From assembly GCA_965178525.1 (NCBI GenBank), contig CBCXVS010000069.1, forward strand, positions 1 through 27,515: a stretch of DNA of 27,515 bases, read 5' to 3'. The position numbers and the translations under genes were made by a program. Positions 6,134 to 14,631 of the stretch are shown here, piece by piece. This DNA is from CBCXVS01 sp965178525. GTDB taxonomy: Bacteria; Tectomicrobia; Entotheonellia; Entotheonellales; Entotheonellaceae. The notes under the pieces were generated by a model, which was not told the DNA's origin, ran no database searches, and saw only the letters and a list, made by a program, of their open reading frames with translations. Position 1 is the stretch's first letter; the number at the start of each line of letters is the position of its first letter.

Positions 6134-7463
6134 CAGCTTCGAAAGGCGAAAGCGCCACTGAACTTTCTGCAGTCCGAAAATACGCATCCTGCTCTTGGCG
6201 CAGCCGGTCAGACAATCTCCCGGCCGGCAAGTCGACATCATCGTACGTTAAGACCTGGTCTTTGGGAATATCGCGGGTAAGCACGCAGTCTTCTGCTAAA
6301 CCCATCGGCAATAATCGTTCTTGGCGGGTGATATCGGCATTTTCACATTGCCCATAGGTCATATACCAGCCGATGCCATCCAGCTTCTGTCCCTTCTTTA
6401 AATCGATTTTCGCCGTCGTCACGACCTCGACGCACGGCGCCCCTCGCGGCGTAATGACTGGATCCTCAAAGAGCACCGCTCTGGCGATGGAGGCCGGGAC
6501 TTCAAAGTGGCACAGATGATAGGGCGTGTAAAAGCAATACAGCGGCCCTTCACCCAATTTATAAAGATTCAGATAATGCTGCTGCGCGGGATCACCATGC
6601 GTGCCCAACACGAAGATGCCGGGCCCCGGTTCAGCCCCCACCACATAGTCGACAATGCCAGGGCCGTCGACCAGCGCGTCGAGCGGATAGGCGTTGATCG
6701 CCTCACGGATCGGCGTGCCGGGTTCCACCGTCGGGCCGAACATGCCGCGTTGCGCCACGCGCATGCCGGTCGCATTGGCGACGATAGCTTGTTCAAACGA
6801 AATCTTGCTGCCATCGGCAAACGACGTCACCATGTGGGGTTTCTGTCCCCATCGTTTGGCAAAACCTTCCTGCGTTGTGGGATTGCGATACGGGTCTTGC
6901 AAGCCTTTGATGTTGCCACAGAGGGCCGGTTTGACCCCGATGCCTTGCACAAAGCGGTACAGATTCATCTGCACGCCAGGCTGATCCCCGTCAACATTGG
7001 TGATGACGACGCCGGCTCGGTCCGCATGAACTTTCAGAATCGGTCCAACCGTCCCATCGAGTTCCGCATTCATGAGCAAGATATGCTTGTGGTGTTGGAT
7101 GGCATCCAGCGCGACATGCGCCGCGTATTCGACCGCTCCGGTCACTTCTAAGACCGCATCCACTCCGTCTGCCCGGCAGAGTACCGCCGGGTCGTCGGTG
7201 ATGGCGTATTGACCGGCGCGCATCGTATCTTCCAAGTCGCCGGTGCTCTGCACCACTCGGATATCTTCAATGCCGGCTTCGACATAGGCGCGTTGGGCGT
7301 TGTCGATATGGCGATTGGCGATGGCGACGAGCGCCATACCTGGCACCGACTTGGCGATCTGCTGGGCCACGCCGCGCGCCATGAAGCCGGCGCCAACCAT
7401 GGCAACCTTAACGGGGTCGCCCGCTGCATACCGTCGTTTTAATGCCGTATCAATCATAATCAT
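6117..7463 (-). CDS. SAF-domain NAD(P)-dependent oxidoreductase (homoserine dehydrogenase-like)
   Basis: VAMVGAGFMARG near residue 21 is a Rossmann dinucleotide-binding motif. The N-terminal half resembles the NAD-binding domain of homoserine dehydrogenase. The C-terminal part (DCVLTRDIPKDQVLTYDDVD) is an SAF domain. The 448-residue length is usual for this family, which often sits in nucleotide-sugar and surface-polysaccharide clusters. The substrate is not established; a role in making a modified sugar is inferred from the two upstream genes. The start ATG at 7463 overlaps the stop of the RmlC-like gene (ATGA) and has GGAG eight bases upstream. A frame extension to 7481 would lie inside the previous gene. 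It is the last gene of a three-gene minus-strand operon. Confidence 0.82.
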   Translation of the reverse strand: MIMIDTALKRRYAAGDPVKVAMVGAGFMARGVAQQIAKSVPGMALVAIANRHIDNAQRAYVEAGIEDIRVVQSTGDLEDTMRAGQYAITDDPAVLCRADGVDAVLEVTGAVEYAAHVALDAIQHHKHILLMNAELDGTVGPILKVHADRAGVVITNVDGDQPGVQMNLYRFVQGIGVKPALCGNIKGLQDPYRNPTTQEGFAKRWGQKPHMVTSFADGSKISFEQAIVANATGMRVAQRGMFGPTVEPGTPIREAINAYPLDALVDGPGIVDYVVGAEPGPGIFVLGTHGDPAQQHYLNLYKLGEGPLYCFYTPYHLCHFEVPASIARAVLFEDPVITPRGAPCVEVVTTAKIDLKKGQKLDGIGWYMTYGQCENADITRQERLLPMGLAEDCVLTRDIPKDQVLTYDDVDLPAGRLSDRLRQEQDAYFRTAESSVALSPFEAVTIAT

Positions 7464-7990
7464 GATGCAAACTCCGGCCAATTTTTATCTTTGTCAGACA
7501 TACAATTCACCTCAATCGGCCATACAATCCCAAAAGTTGGGTCATCATAGCGGAGTCCGCTCTCAGAATTGGGTTGATAGAACTGCGACGCCAAATATTG
7601 TACTTCCGTCTGTGGCCTCAGAGTAATATACCCATGGGCAAAGTCTTTGGGAACGTAAAATATCTTGTAATTGTCTTGCGTTAATTCGACGCCTATCCAC
7701 TGCTTATATGTTGGCGAGTCTTTTCTAAGATCGACAATGACATCATAAATGGCGCCCCGCGTGCAGCGTATAATCTTCACTTCCTGATACGGATCGATTT
7801 GATAGTGCATACCTCTCAATGTACCTCTATCATAATTGAATGAGAGGTTATGCTGTACGGTATGGGGATTTAATCCTAGCGCTTCATATTCATGTTGACA
7901 GAAACATCTTGCGAAGAATCCGCGCTTATCTTCTCTTCTTTCCAACTCAATGATATAGACGCCGAGAATTTTTGTTTCATGGAAAATCAT
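7460..7990 (-). CDS. rfbC: RmlC-like dTDP-4-dehydrorhamnose 3,5-epimerase
   Basis: RmlC inverts C3 and C5 of a 4-keto-6-deoxy nucleotide sugar within a cupin fold. The family patterns are present: REDKRGFFARCF at 19-30, QHNLSFNYDRGTLRGMHYQ at 46-64 with the catalytic His62, VPKDFAHGYITL at 113-124, and the conserved Tyr132 region ending in RYDDPTFGIVWP. The chosen start ATG 7990 gives 176 residues, the normal size. An AAGGAG lies 13 bases upstream, slightly far. The gene is noticeably AT-richer than its neighbours, which suggests transfer. The gene starts 17 bp after the SDR stop, and its own stop overlaps the next start. The neighbours do not include rmlA, B or D, so the product may not be rhamnose; the symbol is by homology only. 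Confidence 0.85.
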   Translation of the reverse strand: MIFHETKILGVYIIELERREDKRGFFARCFCQHEYEALGLNPHTVQHNLSFNYDRGTLRGMHYQIDPYQEVKIIRCTRGAIYDVIVDLRKDSPTYKQWIGVELTQDNYKIFYVPKDFAHGYITLRPQTEVQYLASQFYQPNSESGLRYDDPTFGIVWPIEVNCMSDKDKNWPEFAS

Positions 7991-8007
7991 TGTGACGTTC
8001 TCACTCC

Positions 8008-9066
8008 TTAAATTTTTGCTTTCTTGACCCACTTGAAATCGGGGCTTATCAGGTTGTTGTTTCTGTATCCGGTTAAAACTTTAAGACGAATCAGATTCGA
8101 CTCTCGAAAATCCTTGTCGTCAAAATGCATGGCTTGTAAACCATATCGTAACTCGGCCACTGTGGTGACGAGGTCCATTTTGGGCTGATACCCGTCGGCG
8201 AGCGACGTAAAGCGGTCAAAATTGACGCGATAGGAGCGCTTATCGGGCGGCGCGTCCGTGTTAATCGAGACGCTCACATTCCCCACTTCGGTGGCGACCG
8301 CTTCCGCGAGATCTTTGATTTGATAATTCCAGGTGTTCGACCCGGCATTGATCACCACAAACGGACCGCCAGGGTCGAGGTCTCTGCCAATGGCCCAGTC
8401 GATAGCCCGCGCCATATCTTTGATGTTGATCAGGGGACGCCACGGTGAGCCATCGCTCAACACGGTAATTTTGCCGGTGGATAATGCCGCAGCGACGAAA
8501 TCGTTTAAGACCAAGTCCAAGCGTAAGCGTTCACTCATGCCGCAGGCGGTGGCGAAACGCAGGCAGGTGACGTTGAAGGTCTCATCGGCTAAGGGCTGCA
8601 GTCCTTCTTCCGTTTTGATCTTCGATTTCGCATATGCGGTCAAAGGATTTAAGGCGGATGCTTCGGTTTTGGCGTCATCACCACCGGCGCCATAAACGCT
8701 GCAGCTGGAGGCAAAGACGAACGTTCTCACCCCACAGGTTTTGGCCATGGCAGCCAGGTTAATCCCGGCTTTATAGTTGATGTCGAGTGTGATATGTTCA
8801 TCAATCTGTCCCATGACATCGTTTGATATAGCGGCGAGATTGACAATGGCATCCACGCCTGTTACATGCTCGGGCGTCACGTCTCTGATGTCGACGAAAA
8901 GCTGTTCATCCACCAGAGTTTCGGGGAGAAATCGGGCGTTGGTTAAACAGTTGGCAAAGAATCCCACGTCCATCCCAACCAAGTGGGCTTCCGGATATGA
9001 GGATCGCAATTGCCGCATCACGCTTGGCCCGATGTAACCCATATTGCCGGTGACAAGAATTTTCAT
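8008..9066 (-). CDS. NAD-dependent sugar epimerase/dehydratase (extended SDR)
   Basis: The N-terminal ILVTGNMGYIGPSV is the extended-SDR TGxxGYIG nucleotide-binding motif. VNLAAISND follows at about 76, then FASSCSVYG with the catalytic Ser near 121-123, and YAKSK with Tyr145 and Lys149. The 352-residue length fits UDP/GDP/dTDP-sugar epimerases or dehydratases. The PLINIKDMARAI segment matches the usual substrate-side helix. The exact sugar cannot be told from the sequence. The start ATG 9066 is chosen because AAGGAGG lies four bases upstream. The longer open frame upstream has no support. It is the first gene of the operon with the RmlC-like and SAF genes. Confidence 0.86.
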   Translation of the reverse strand: MKILVTGNMGYIGPSVMRQLRSSYPEAHLVGMDVGFFANCLTNARFLPETLVDEQLFVDIRDVTPEHVTGVDAIVNLAAISNDVMGQIDEHITLDINYKAGINLAAMAKTCGVRTFVFASSCSVYGAGGDDAKTEASALNPLTAYAKSKIKTEEGLQPLADETFNVTCLRFATACGMSERLRLDLVLNDFVAAALSTGKITVLSDGSPWRPLINIKDMARAIDWAIGRDLDPGGPFVVINAGSNTWNYQIKDLAEAVATEVGNVSVSINTDAPPDKRSYRVNFDRFTSLADGYQPKMDLVTTVAELRYGLQAMHFDDKDFRESNLIRLKVLTGYRNNNLISPDFKWVKKAKI

Positions 9067-9297
9067 ATGTCCTCCTTCAGACAAGTCCGAAACAAAATTA
9101 AAGATCATTCTGTCTAGATGCGTATCATGTCCATTTCCAATTTGGGTTGCTTCAGGTATAGTAGCGGCGGGTGGGGCTACGGGCCGCCGTCTACCGGAAT
9201 GGTAAAAATGTACCCAATCCAACTGCATTCCGTAAAACCGAATCAGGATAATGCATTGTTTTAGATTCATATATGAGCGAAAAGGAGAGTGGCTGCG

Positions 9298-10287
9298 ATG
9301 TGGCAAGCCATCACCGATGTGCCGGGCGTATTGGTGGGACAAGCGCAGGATACGGAGGCCCTCACCGGCTGCACGGTTCTCGTCTTTCCTGACGGCGCGG
9401 TGGGCGGGGTTGACGTGCGGGGCTCGGCGAGCGGGACACGGGAGCTGGCGACGTTGCACGCCGGGCATCTGACGCCAGCGATTCACGCCATTACGCTGGC
9501 CGGCGGCAGCGCCTTTGGCCTGGATGCGGCGGGTGGCGTCATGCAGGCCTTAGAAGAGCAGGGCATCGGATTTTCCACGCGTGTGGCTCGGGTGCCGATC
9601 GTGCCGGCGGCGATTATTTTTGACCTGGGCATGGGCTCGGCGAGCCGGCGCCCGGATGCCGCTATGGGCTATGCCGCCTGCCGGGCGGCGGTTGCCGGAG
9701 CGGTCGAGGAAGGCAATGCCGGGGCCGGCATCGGCGCCACGGTGGGCAAGCTGTTCGGGATGGCCCAGGCCATGCAGGGTGGGGTCGGCACGGCCAGCCG
9801 GCATCTGCCCCCGGATGTCTGGGTTGGCGCCTTGGCGGTGTGCAATGCATTTGGCGATGTCAGGGATGCGGCGACCGGGGTCCTGCTGGCGGGAACCCGG
9901 CAGGCGCCGGATAGCATGGTGTTGGCCGATACGGCCGCGCAGTTACGGCAGGGCGGAAGACTGCGCGCGGAGGAGGGCGGCAACACGACGCTGGGCGTGG
10001 TGGCGACGAATGCACAGCTCACGAAGCCGCAGGCCCAGAAACTGGCGCAATTGGCGCAGCATGGGCTGGTCAAGAGCCTCTCGCCGGCCCATACCCTGTT
10101 TGATGGCGATACGGTTTTTGCCGTATCGACCGGGGCACAGATGGCTGACCCGACGCTATTGGGTCTTGTCGCGGCCGATGTGCTGGCTGAAGCGTTGAGC
10201 CGTGCTGTCCGGGCAGCCCGTAGTGTGAGCGGGGTGCCCGGATTAGGCGATCATATTGGTACACAAAGAATAACAGATCGGGCTTGA
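9298..10287 (+). CDS. P1-family (S58) aminopeptidase, DmpA-like
   Basis: S58 proteins share the fold of DmpA and ornithine acetyltransferase and cut themselves ahead of a Ser/Thr nucleophile. Family features are VPGVLVGQA at the N-terminus, ITLAGGSAFGLDAAGGV in the middle, NAGAGIGATVGK, and GNTTLGVVATNA, in which cleavage would fall between Asn229 and Thr230. The length is 329 residues, with no signal peptide, so it is probably cytoplasmic. Substrates in this family are small peptides, often with N-terminal D- or beta-amino acids; the substrate here is unknown. The ATG at 9298 has AAGGAG ten bases upstream. A GTG at 9289 in frame overlaps that site. It precedes the MoxR-vWA cluster by 78 bp, without an obvious functional link. 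Confidence 0.85.
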   Translation: MWQAITDVPGVLVGQAQDTEALTGCTVLVFPDGAVGGVDVRGSASGTRELATLHAGHLTPAIHAITLAGGSAFGLDAAGGVMQALEEQGIGFSTRVARVPIVPAAIIFDLGMGSASRRPDAAMGYAACRAAVAGAVEEGNAGAGIGATVGKLFGMAQAMQGGVGTASRHLPPDVWVGALAVCNAFGDVRDAATGVLLAGTRQAPDSMVLADTAAQLRQGGRLRAEEGGNTTLGVVATNAQLTKPQAQKLAQLAQHGLVKSLSPAHTLFDGDTVFAVSTGAQMADPTLLGLVAADVLAEALSRAVRAARSVSGVPGLGDHIGTQRITDRA

Positions 10288-10365
10288 CGCCGCCTGCCTA
10301 GGTTCGGTAAGGTAGGCATAGTGACACGGCGCAATGAGGCAAAGAATCTGCTAGCAGGACAGCCC

Positions 10366-12291
10366 ATGGGGCGCTTTTGGTTTGTTGTATGGTTCCTATG
10401 CCTGGGATGCTTGCCTCTCCAGGCTGTAGCCCAGGTCACGATCGAAGCCCAGCTGGGATTGCAGGGTACGGTACGCCTGGAAAAGTGGAACCAGGTGCTC
10501 ATCAGCCTGTACAATGCCGGTCCGATGCTGTATGGTACGATAGGTGTGCGCGTCTGGCGTGGCAGTGAATACCGTAAAGATCTCCACGTGACGACGTTTG
10601 TGCGGCCGGCACCGTTGCCACGTCGCTCCCGCAAACGCTTCTCGTTTACGGTGCCGATTACTAGCATCACCCATCCGATCGAGGTTTTTGTCCGATCCGA
10701 CCAGACGATATTGGCCCAACAACATCTCGACCTGCGCCATGCCTTAAGTGCCGAGCACATCATGGTCGGCCTCACGCGCGATCTCAGCCTCGATTTCCTG
10801 GCGACGACGTTTCAACGGCATACTCGCGTGGCCTACCTGCGCGTCCCCGAATTGCCGCGTGACTGGAGTGGCTACGACAGTGTCACGGCGGTGGTGCTCA
10901 AAGGCGTTTCGATGCAAACGGCCACCGAATCGCAATGGGCCGCCCTGCAGCAGTGGGTCATCCGGGGTGGCACGATGGTTGTGGCCGGTGATTCCCAGTA
11001 CGCTTTGTTACAGGAACCGCGTTTGCGGGCCATGTTGCCCGTGCAGGTCACGGGCTTGCAGCAGCGCCAGGGCTTGCCGGTGCTGGCCAGCCACTACGGT
11101 GTGCCGCTGCAGCCGACGCCCCTCGTTGCCGTGCAGGCCCGTCTGACCGAGGGGGAGGTACTCGTGGGGGCCCCCGCGGCGCCGCTCCTAGCGCAACGGC
11201 GGCTGGGTCGCGGCCGGGTGGTGTTCTTGGCCGTGGATTATGCCGCGCAGCCGCTCGATACCTGGCAGGGAAATACCGCCTTGTGGAAAGATATCCTGCA
11301 ACCGCAGGATACCATCGATTTTGGCCGTGTTTTTGCCGAGCTCGGCTTACTCGACGATGCCCATCCCATGATCAAGCTGCTCGGCCGGCCGATCCTGGCA
11401 TACCCGTCGCATACGCTGCTCAGCGGTATCTTGTTCGCCTATTGTGGCGGTTTGGCATTGCTGTTTTGGTGGATGCGGCAGCGCCAAGCGCGGCTGGTCC
11501 GGTGCTGGGCATATGCCGGCCTCGCCGTGCTGGGGGCTGTCATCATTGCCTACACCGTCTTTCCGGAACGCGGGCTGCGTGACCCGGCGATGCTGTACGA
11601 CTTGTCAACCGTCGAGGTCTTCGCCAAGGCGGACTATGCCCGCATGCGAGGGTATCTGGGCGTGTTTACGGCCCGTGGCGGAGACTTCACACTCACCTTC
11701 CGGCATCCGGCGACCGTGATCCGGCACACCTTTCACCGGGGCGCCGGAAAGGCTGGGGAGGCGTTGCAGATGAGCATGGGCGGGGAGGCCGTGCTCCGCG
11801 GCATTCGACTCGAACCGTGGACCTTGCGGGTCTTGAGTGTCGAGAGCATGGTGTCGGCGCCGCTGCAGGTGGAGGCCCAACGCCATACCACGGGCGTCAC
11901 CATCCGGGCGCGCAACCGCGGCGATGTGCCGGTCCATGGCATGGTTGTGATCTATCAAGGGCGTGTGTTTCCCCTGGGCACGGTAGAGCCGGGAAAAGAA
12001 ATTTTTGAAGATCTCTACACCACTCTGCAACCGGTTCAGAGCCAGTACGAAACGGTCTGGCAGGCGTTAAAAAACAAGCTGCGGCCGATGGCCGACGGCT
12101 CCCGTACGACCTATCTGCAGGAAGTCCTTTTACAGCGCTATTTTGGTGAACGGCATCTCTCCGAGATCAGTGAGACGCCATTTCTAGCCGGGTGGATACC
12201 CGTAGCGACCGTGCTCGCCTCGCCTCCCGGTACACCGTCCGTACGCGGTATGACGTTTGTCGTCAGCCGCCTCGTGGATAACGACAAGTAA
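10366..12291 (+). CDS. Exported, membrane-anchored protein with amidotransferase-like core
   Basis: The product (641 residues from ATG 10366) starts with a signal peptide, FWFVVWFLCLGCLPLQAVA, with cleavage likely after AVA-22. A beta-rich N-terminal domain follows. Residues about 130-300 resemble a class I glutamine amidotransferase fold (QQWVIRGGTMVVAG, then RLGRGRVVFLAVDY) without an obvious catalytic Cys triad. Two membrane helices lie at about 349-370 and 380-399, and the rest would be external. I do not recognise a named family. Proteins of this layout commonly accompany BatA, DUF58 and MoxR genes. A GTG at 10321 could add 15 residues; the ATG is preferred because the signal peptide starts there and AGGA lies close by. 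The next gene starts 8 bp downstream. Confidence 0.68.
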   Translation: MGRFWFVVWFLCLGCLPLQAVAQVTIEAQLGLQGTVRLEKWNQVLISLYNAGPMLYGTIGVRVWRGSEYRKDLHVTTFVRPAPLPRRSRKRFSFTVPITSITHPIEVFVRSDQTILAQQHLDLRHALSAEHIMVGLTRDLSLDFLATTFQRHTRVAYLRVPELPRDWSGYDSVTAVVLKGVSMQTATESQWAALQQWVIRGGTMVVAGDSQYALLQEPRLRAMLPVQVTGLQQRQGLPVLASHYGVPLQPTPLVAVQARLTEGEVLVGAPAAPLLAQRRLGRGRVVFLAVDYAAQPLDTWQGNTALWKDILQPQDTIDFGRVFAELGLLDDAHPMIKLLGRPILAYPSHTLLSGILFAYCGGLALLFWWMRQRQARLVRCWAYAGLAVLGAVIIAYTVFPERGLRDPAMLYDLSTVEVFAKADYARMRGYLGVFTARGGDFTLTFRHPATVIRHTFHRGAGKAGEALQMSMGGEAVLRGIRLEPWTLRVLSVESMVSAPLQVEAQRHTTGVTIRARNRGDVPVHGMVVIYQGRVFPLGTVEPGKEIFEDLYTTLQPVQSQYETVWQALKNKLRPMADGSRTTYLQEVLLQRYFGERHLSEISETPFLAGWIPVATVLASPPGTPSVRGMTFVVSRLVDNDK

Positions 12292-12299
12292 GAGAACCC

Positions 12300-13133
12300 A
12301 TGTACGCCTGGCTCCCATTTCGCCGCGCCTTTCACAATGCGATTTTTCACGGTGGCCTGGAAGAATTCGGGCGCAATAGCACGCGCTGGTCGCATGGCCT
12401 GAATGTGCTGATCATCCTCTCGATCATCCTGTTCATTACTTGGCCCAAAGAGGCGTATTTGAACCTTCGCGACTTGCCGTTTACGTATAACGCCCTTGGC
12501 GGGGCGACGCTGATTATGCTGGCGTATATCAACTTGAGTCAGGGCTCGCGCAAGCTCCTCGGCGAGCAATATATGAGCCTGCGCGACTGGCTGGCGTTGG
12601 CGCCGCTCAGGGCCGACACCTTTGTGCGGGGCTACCTCGCTGCGGGGTTTCTGGAGTGTGGCTTTTTCTGGGGTTTATCGCTGCCGTTGCTGGTCTTGGC
12701 CGCAGGGGTGTCCGGGGAGTCACTGGCGGCATTGGCGGCTGGAGCGGGGATCATCTTGATCTGTGTAGGGAGTTATCGGACGGTCGCGGTGGCCTTGCTG
12801 CTTTGTCTCGAACGGGATGAGTTTCTCCTCTATCTCCTCATACGGTGTCTCTTTGTGCTGTTTCTTTTGGTGAGTGGGTTCATCCTGCCGGTCTGTAATC
12901 CCGTACTGGCCTTTGTCGATGCGAGCCTGTGGCATGAACGCCACGCGTTACCGAGCGTGATGTTGACAGGGCTTGAGGTCCCCGGATGGGTAGTGACGGT
13001 CGGGCTGCATTTGCTTCTCGGGGGGCTGTTCTATATAATCGCCACCGTGCGCGCACGGTGGAGTCGACGCCAAGCCATACATGCCGGCGTTACCGGAGGG
13101 GAGGTCGAGGGTGGCAGAGCATCATCATTTTGA
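12300..13133 (+). CDS. Six-helix integral membrane protein (ABC-2-permease-like)
   Basis: Hydrophobic segments are seen near residues 33-49, 66-80, 114-135, 143-170, 175-200 and 228-250, giving six likely membrane helices in 277 residues. The pattern resembles ABC-2 type permeases or their uncharacterised relatives next to exported proteins like the previous gene product, but no ATP-binding subunit is nearby. I do not recognise a specific family. The start ATG 12300 follows the upstream stop by 8 bp, with AAGAGAACC upstream. The end overlaps the start of the next gene by 23 bp, so the genes are co-transcribed. The C-terminal tail is short and basic, consistent with a cytoplasmic end. Confidence 0.72.
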   Translation: MYAWLPFRRAFHNAIFHGGLEEFGRNSTRWSHGLNVLIILSIILFITWPKEAYLNLRDLPFTYNALGGATLIMLAYINLSQGSRKLLGEQYMSLRDWLALAPLRADTFVRGYLAAGFLECGFFWGLSLPLLVLAAGVSGESLAALAAGAGIILICVGSYRTVAVALLLCLERDEFLLYLLIRCLFVLFLLVSGFILPVCNPVLAFVDASLWHERHALPSVMLTGLEVPGWVVTVGLHLLLGGLFYIIATVRARWSRRQAIHAGVTGGEVEGGRASSF

Positions 13134-14631
13134 AGCGGTAGGCCGTCAGCTGCAGCAGCGGTATCTCTTGCTCAAACGCCGTGCCTTGGCGGCGGATATC
13201 TTGCTGGCAGCTATCGGTAGCAGTTTGCTGGCAACGGTCCTCATCAAGCTCGCCGGCTGGCCGGTATCACTGCTGTTGGTCTATGCAGTGATCGGGGGAC
13301 TCGCGTGCCTGGTATGGGCCGTGATCGCCTGGTGGATGCGCGTGACGCCCCTGGCCGTTCTGATGACCGCGGATCGTGTGTTGGGCTTGCAGGACTGTTT
13401 GAGCACCGCTTATGAGTACATGCGGCAGCAGGCCGATAATCGGTTTGTGCCCGTGCTCACTATGGAAGCTGAAAAAGCGTCCCGCCGTGTCGATGCCCGC
13501 TTGGTTTTTCCGGCCCGCTGGCCACGGCGTCTGTGGGGCATCCCGCTGTTTGTCGCCGCCTTGATCGCCGTTGCTCGTGTCGATATGACTCCGTTCAGTT
13601 TTGACGACTTGGCGCAGGAAGACGTGGCAGAAGACGTAGCGGAAGAGGGCAAGCGGCTGGAGCGTTGGGGGCGTCGGCTAGAGGACTTGGCCCAGCAGGA
13701 GCAGCTCGATCGGAGCTTAATCCTGGCGCGGCATATGAAACAGCTCGGGCGCCGCTTGCAACGTGAAGGGGGCAAGAGCGGCCAGGCTTCGGAGCGCATC
13801 TCGACGCTATCCCAGTATCTGCAGCGGATGCAGCAGGAGCTGCGCGAACGCGCCTTGATGAGTGACACCGGCGTGATGGCGGTGCAAGACGTCCTGGCGT
13901 CCGGAAAGAGTGTGAAACAAGAGTTGCAGAATATTTTGCAGCTCCTGCGGGGCGATCACTTACCCGGCGAGGCCAAGCAACTGGCGGAGCAAGGGATTCA
14001 GCGTCTGAGCCGGCAGTTGGGCAACCAGGCCGAACTCTCCCAACTGCTGCAGAATCTGCAGGCAGGCAATGTCGCGGCGGCGCGCCAGCTCTTGCAGGAT
14101 ATCATTCAGCAGCAACAGGTGGCGGAGGAAATGGAGCACCTCGAACGGGCCCGCCGGGCGCTGCAGTATTCATCCCGCGCCTTAGAGGACGGCAGCTCGG
14201 GCGAGAGCCGAGCCACCCCGCAGCCCTCCCCGGGGCAGCAATTGGCGGAGGCGGGCCAGCCCTTTGATTTTGATGAAGAAACGATGTCCGAGGATATGCC
14301 GGGTATGGAAGACTTTACCCTGCCCGGTCTTGGCGAAGACCATGGCTTGTCACGGCACTCGAAGCGCGAGCGGCAGCGGCGCCTGCGCGAGTCGGGACAG
14401 CCGGCGTCAAAAGTCCAGGTGAAGAGCGGCGAGGGCCGCATGCGGCTCGGTTATGCCCGCCATCTGCCGCTGCACAACGAAGCCCGGGTGACGCGCGAGC
14501 AAGCGGTGGTGCAGTATCGGCAAGCGGCCGAGGAGATCTTGACACAGGAACGGATTCCGCGTGGGTATCGTGAGCAAATTAAGCAATATTTTCTCGCTAT
14601 TGGTATGACGGTGCAGGAGATACGGGAGTGA
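13111..14631 (+). CDS. DUF4175-like membrane protein with long coiled coil
   Basis: The 506-residue product has two adjacent membrane helices (about 29-47 and 51-76), a segment ADRVLGLQDCLSTA (87-100) of the type seen in DUF4175 proteins, a third membrane helix near 141-156, and then a long Gln/Leu/Arg-rich helical region to about 360, likely coiled coil. An acidic linker and a basic segment follow (near 380-430). The C-terminal ERIPRGYREQIKQYFLAIG is also typical of these proteins. The function is unknown; it probably scaffolds the MoxR-vWA assembly at the membrane. GTG 13111 is chosen as start because GGAGGGGAGG lies just upstream. The in-frame ATG at 13081 lies ahead of that site. Its stop overlaps the moxR start by 4 bp. 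Confidence 0.75.
   Translation: MAEHHHFEAVGRQLQQRYLLLKRRALAADILLAAIGSSLLATVLIKLAGWPVSLLLVYAVIGGLACLVWAVIAWWMRVTPLAVLMTADRVLGLQDCLSTAYEYMRQQADNRFVPVLTMEAEKASRRVDARLVFPARWPRRLWGIPLFVAALIAVARVDMTPFSFDDLAQEDVAEDVAEEGKRLERWGRRLEDLAQQEQLDRSLILARHMKQLGRRLQREGGKSGQASERISTLSQYLQRMQQELRERALMSDTGVMAVQDVLASGKSVKQELQNILQLLRGDHLPGEAKQLAEQGIQRLSRQLGNQAELSQLLQNLQAGNVAAARQLLQDIIQQQQVAEEMEHLERARRALQYSSRALEDGSSGESRATPQPSPGQQLAEAGQPFDFDEETMSEDMPGMEDFTLPGLGEDHGLSRHSKRERQRRLRESGQPASKVQVKSGEGRMRLGYARHLPLHNEARVTREQAVVQYRQAAEEILTQERIPRGYREQIKQYFLAIGMTVQEIRE

Noticed and set aside
6507..7151. 214-codon plus-strand frame opposite the SAF oxidoreductase
   Set aside because: Antisense shadow of a clear enzyme gene, with no ribosome site or domain.
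9161..9194. Hairpin GTAGCGGCGG / CCGCCGTCTAC as a terminator
   Set aside because: It has mismatches and no following T-run, and lies between divergent genes, where no terminator is needed.
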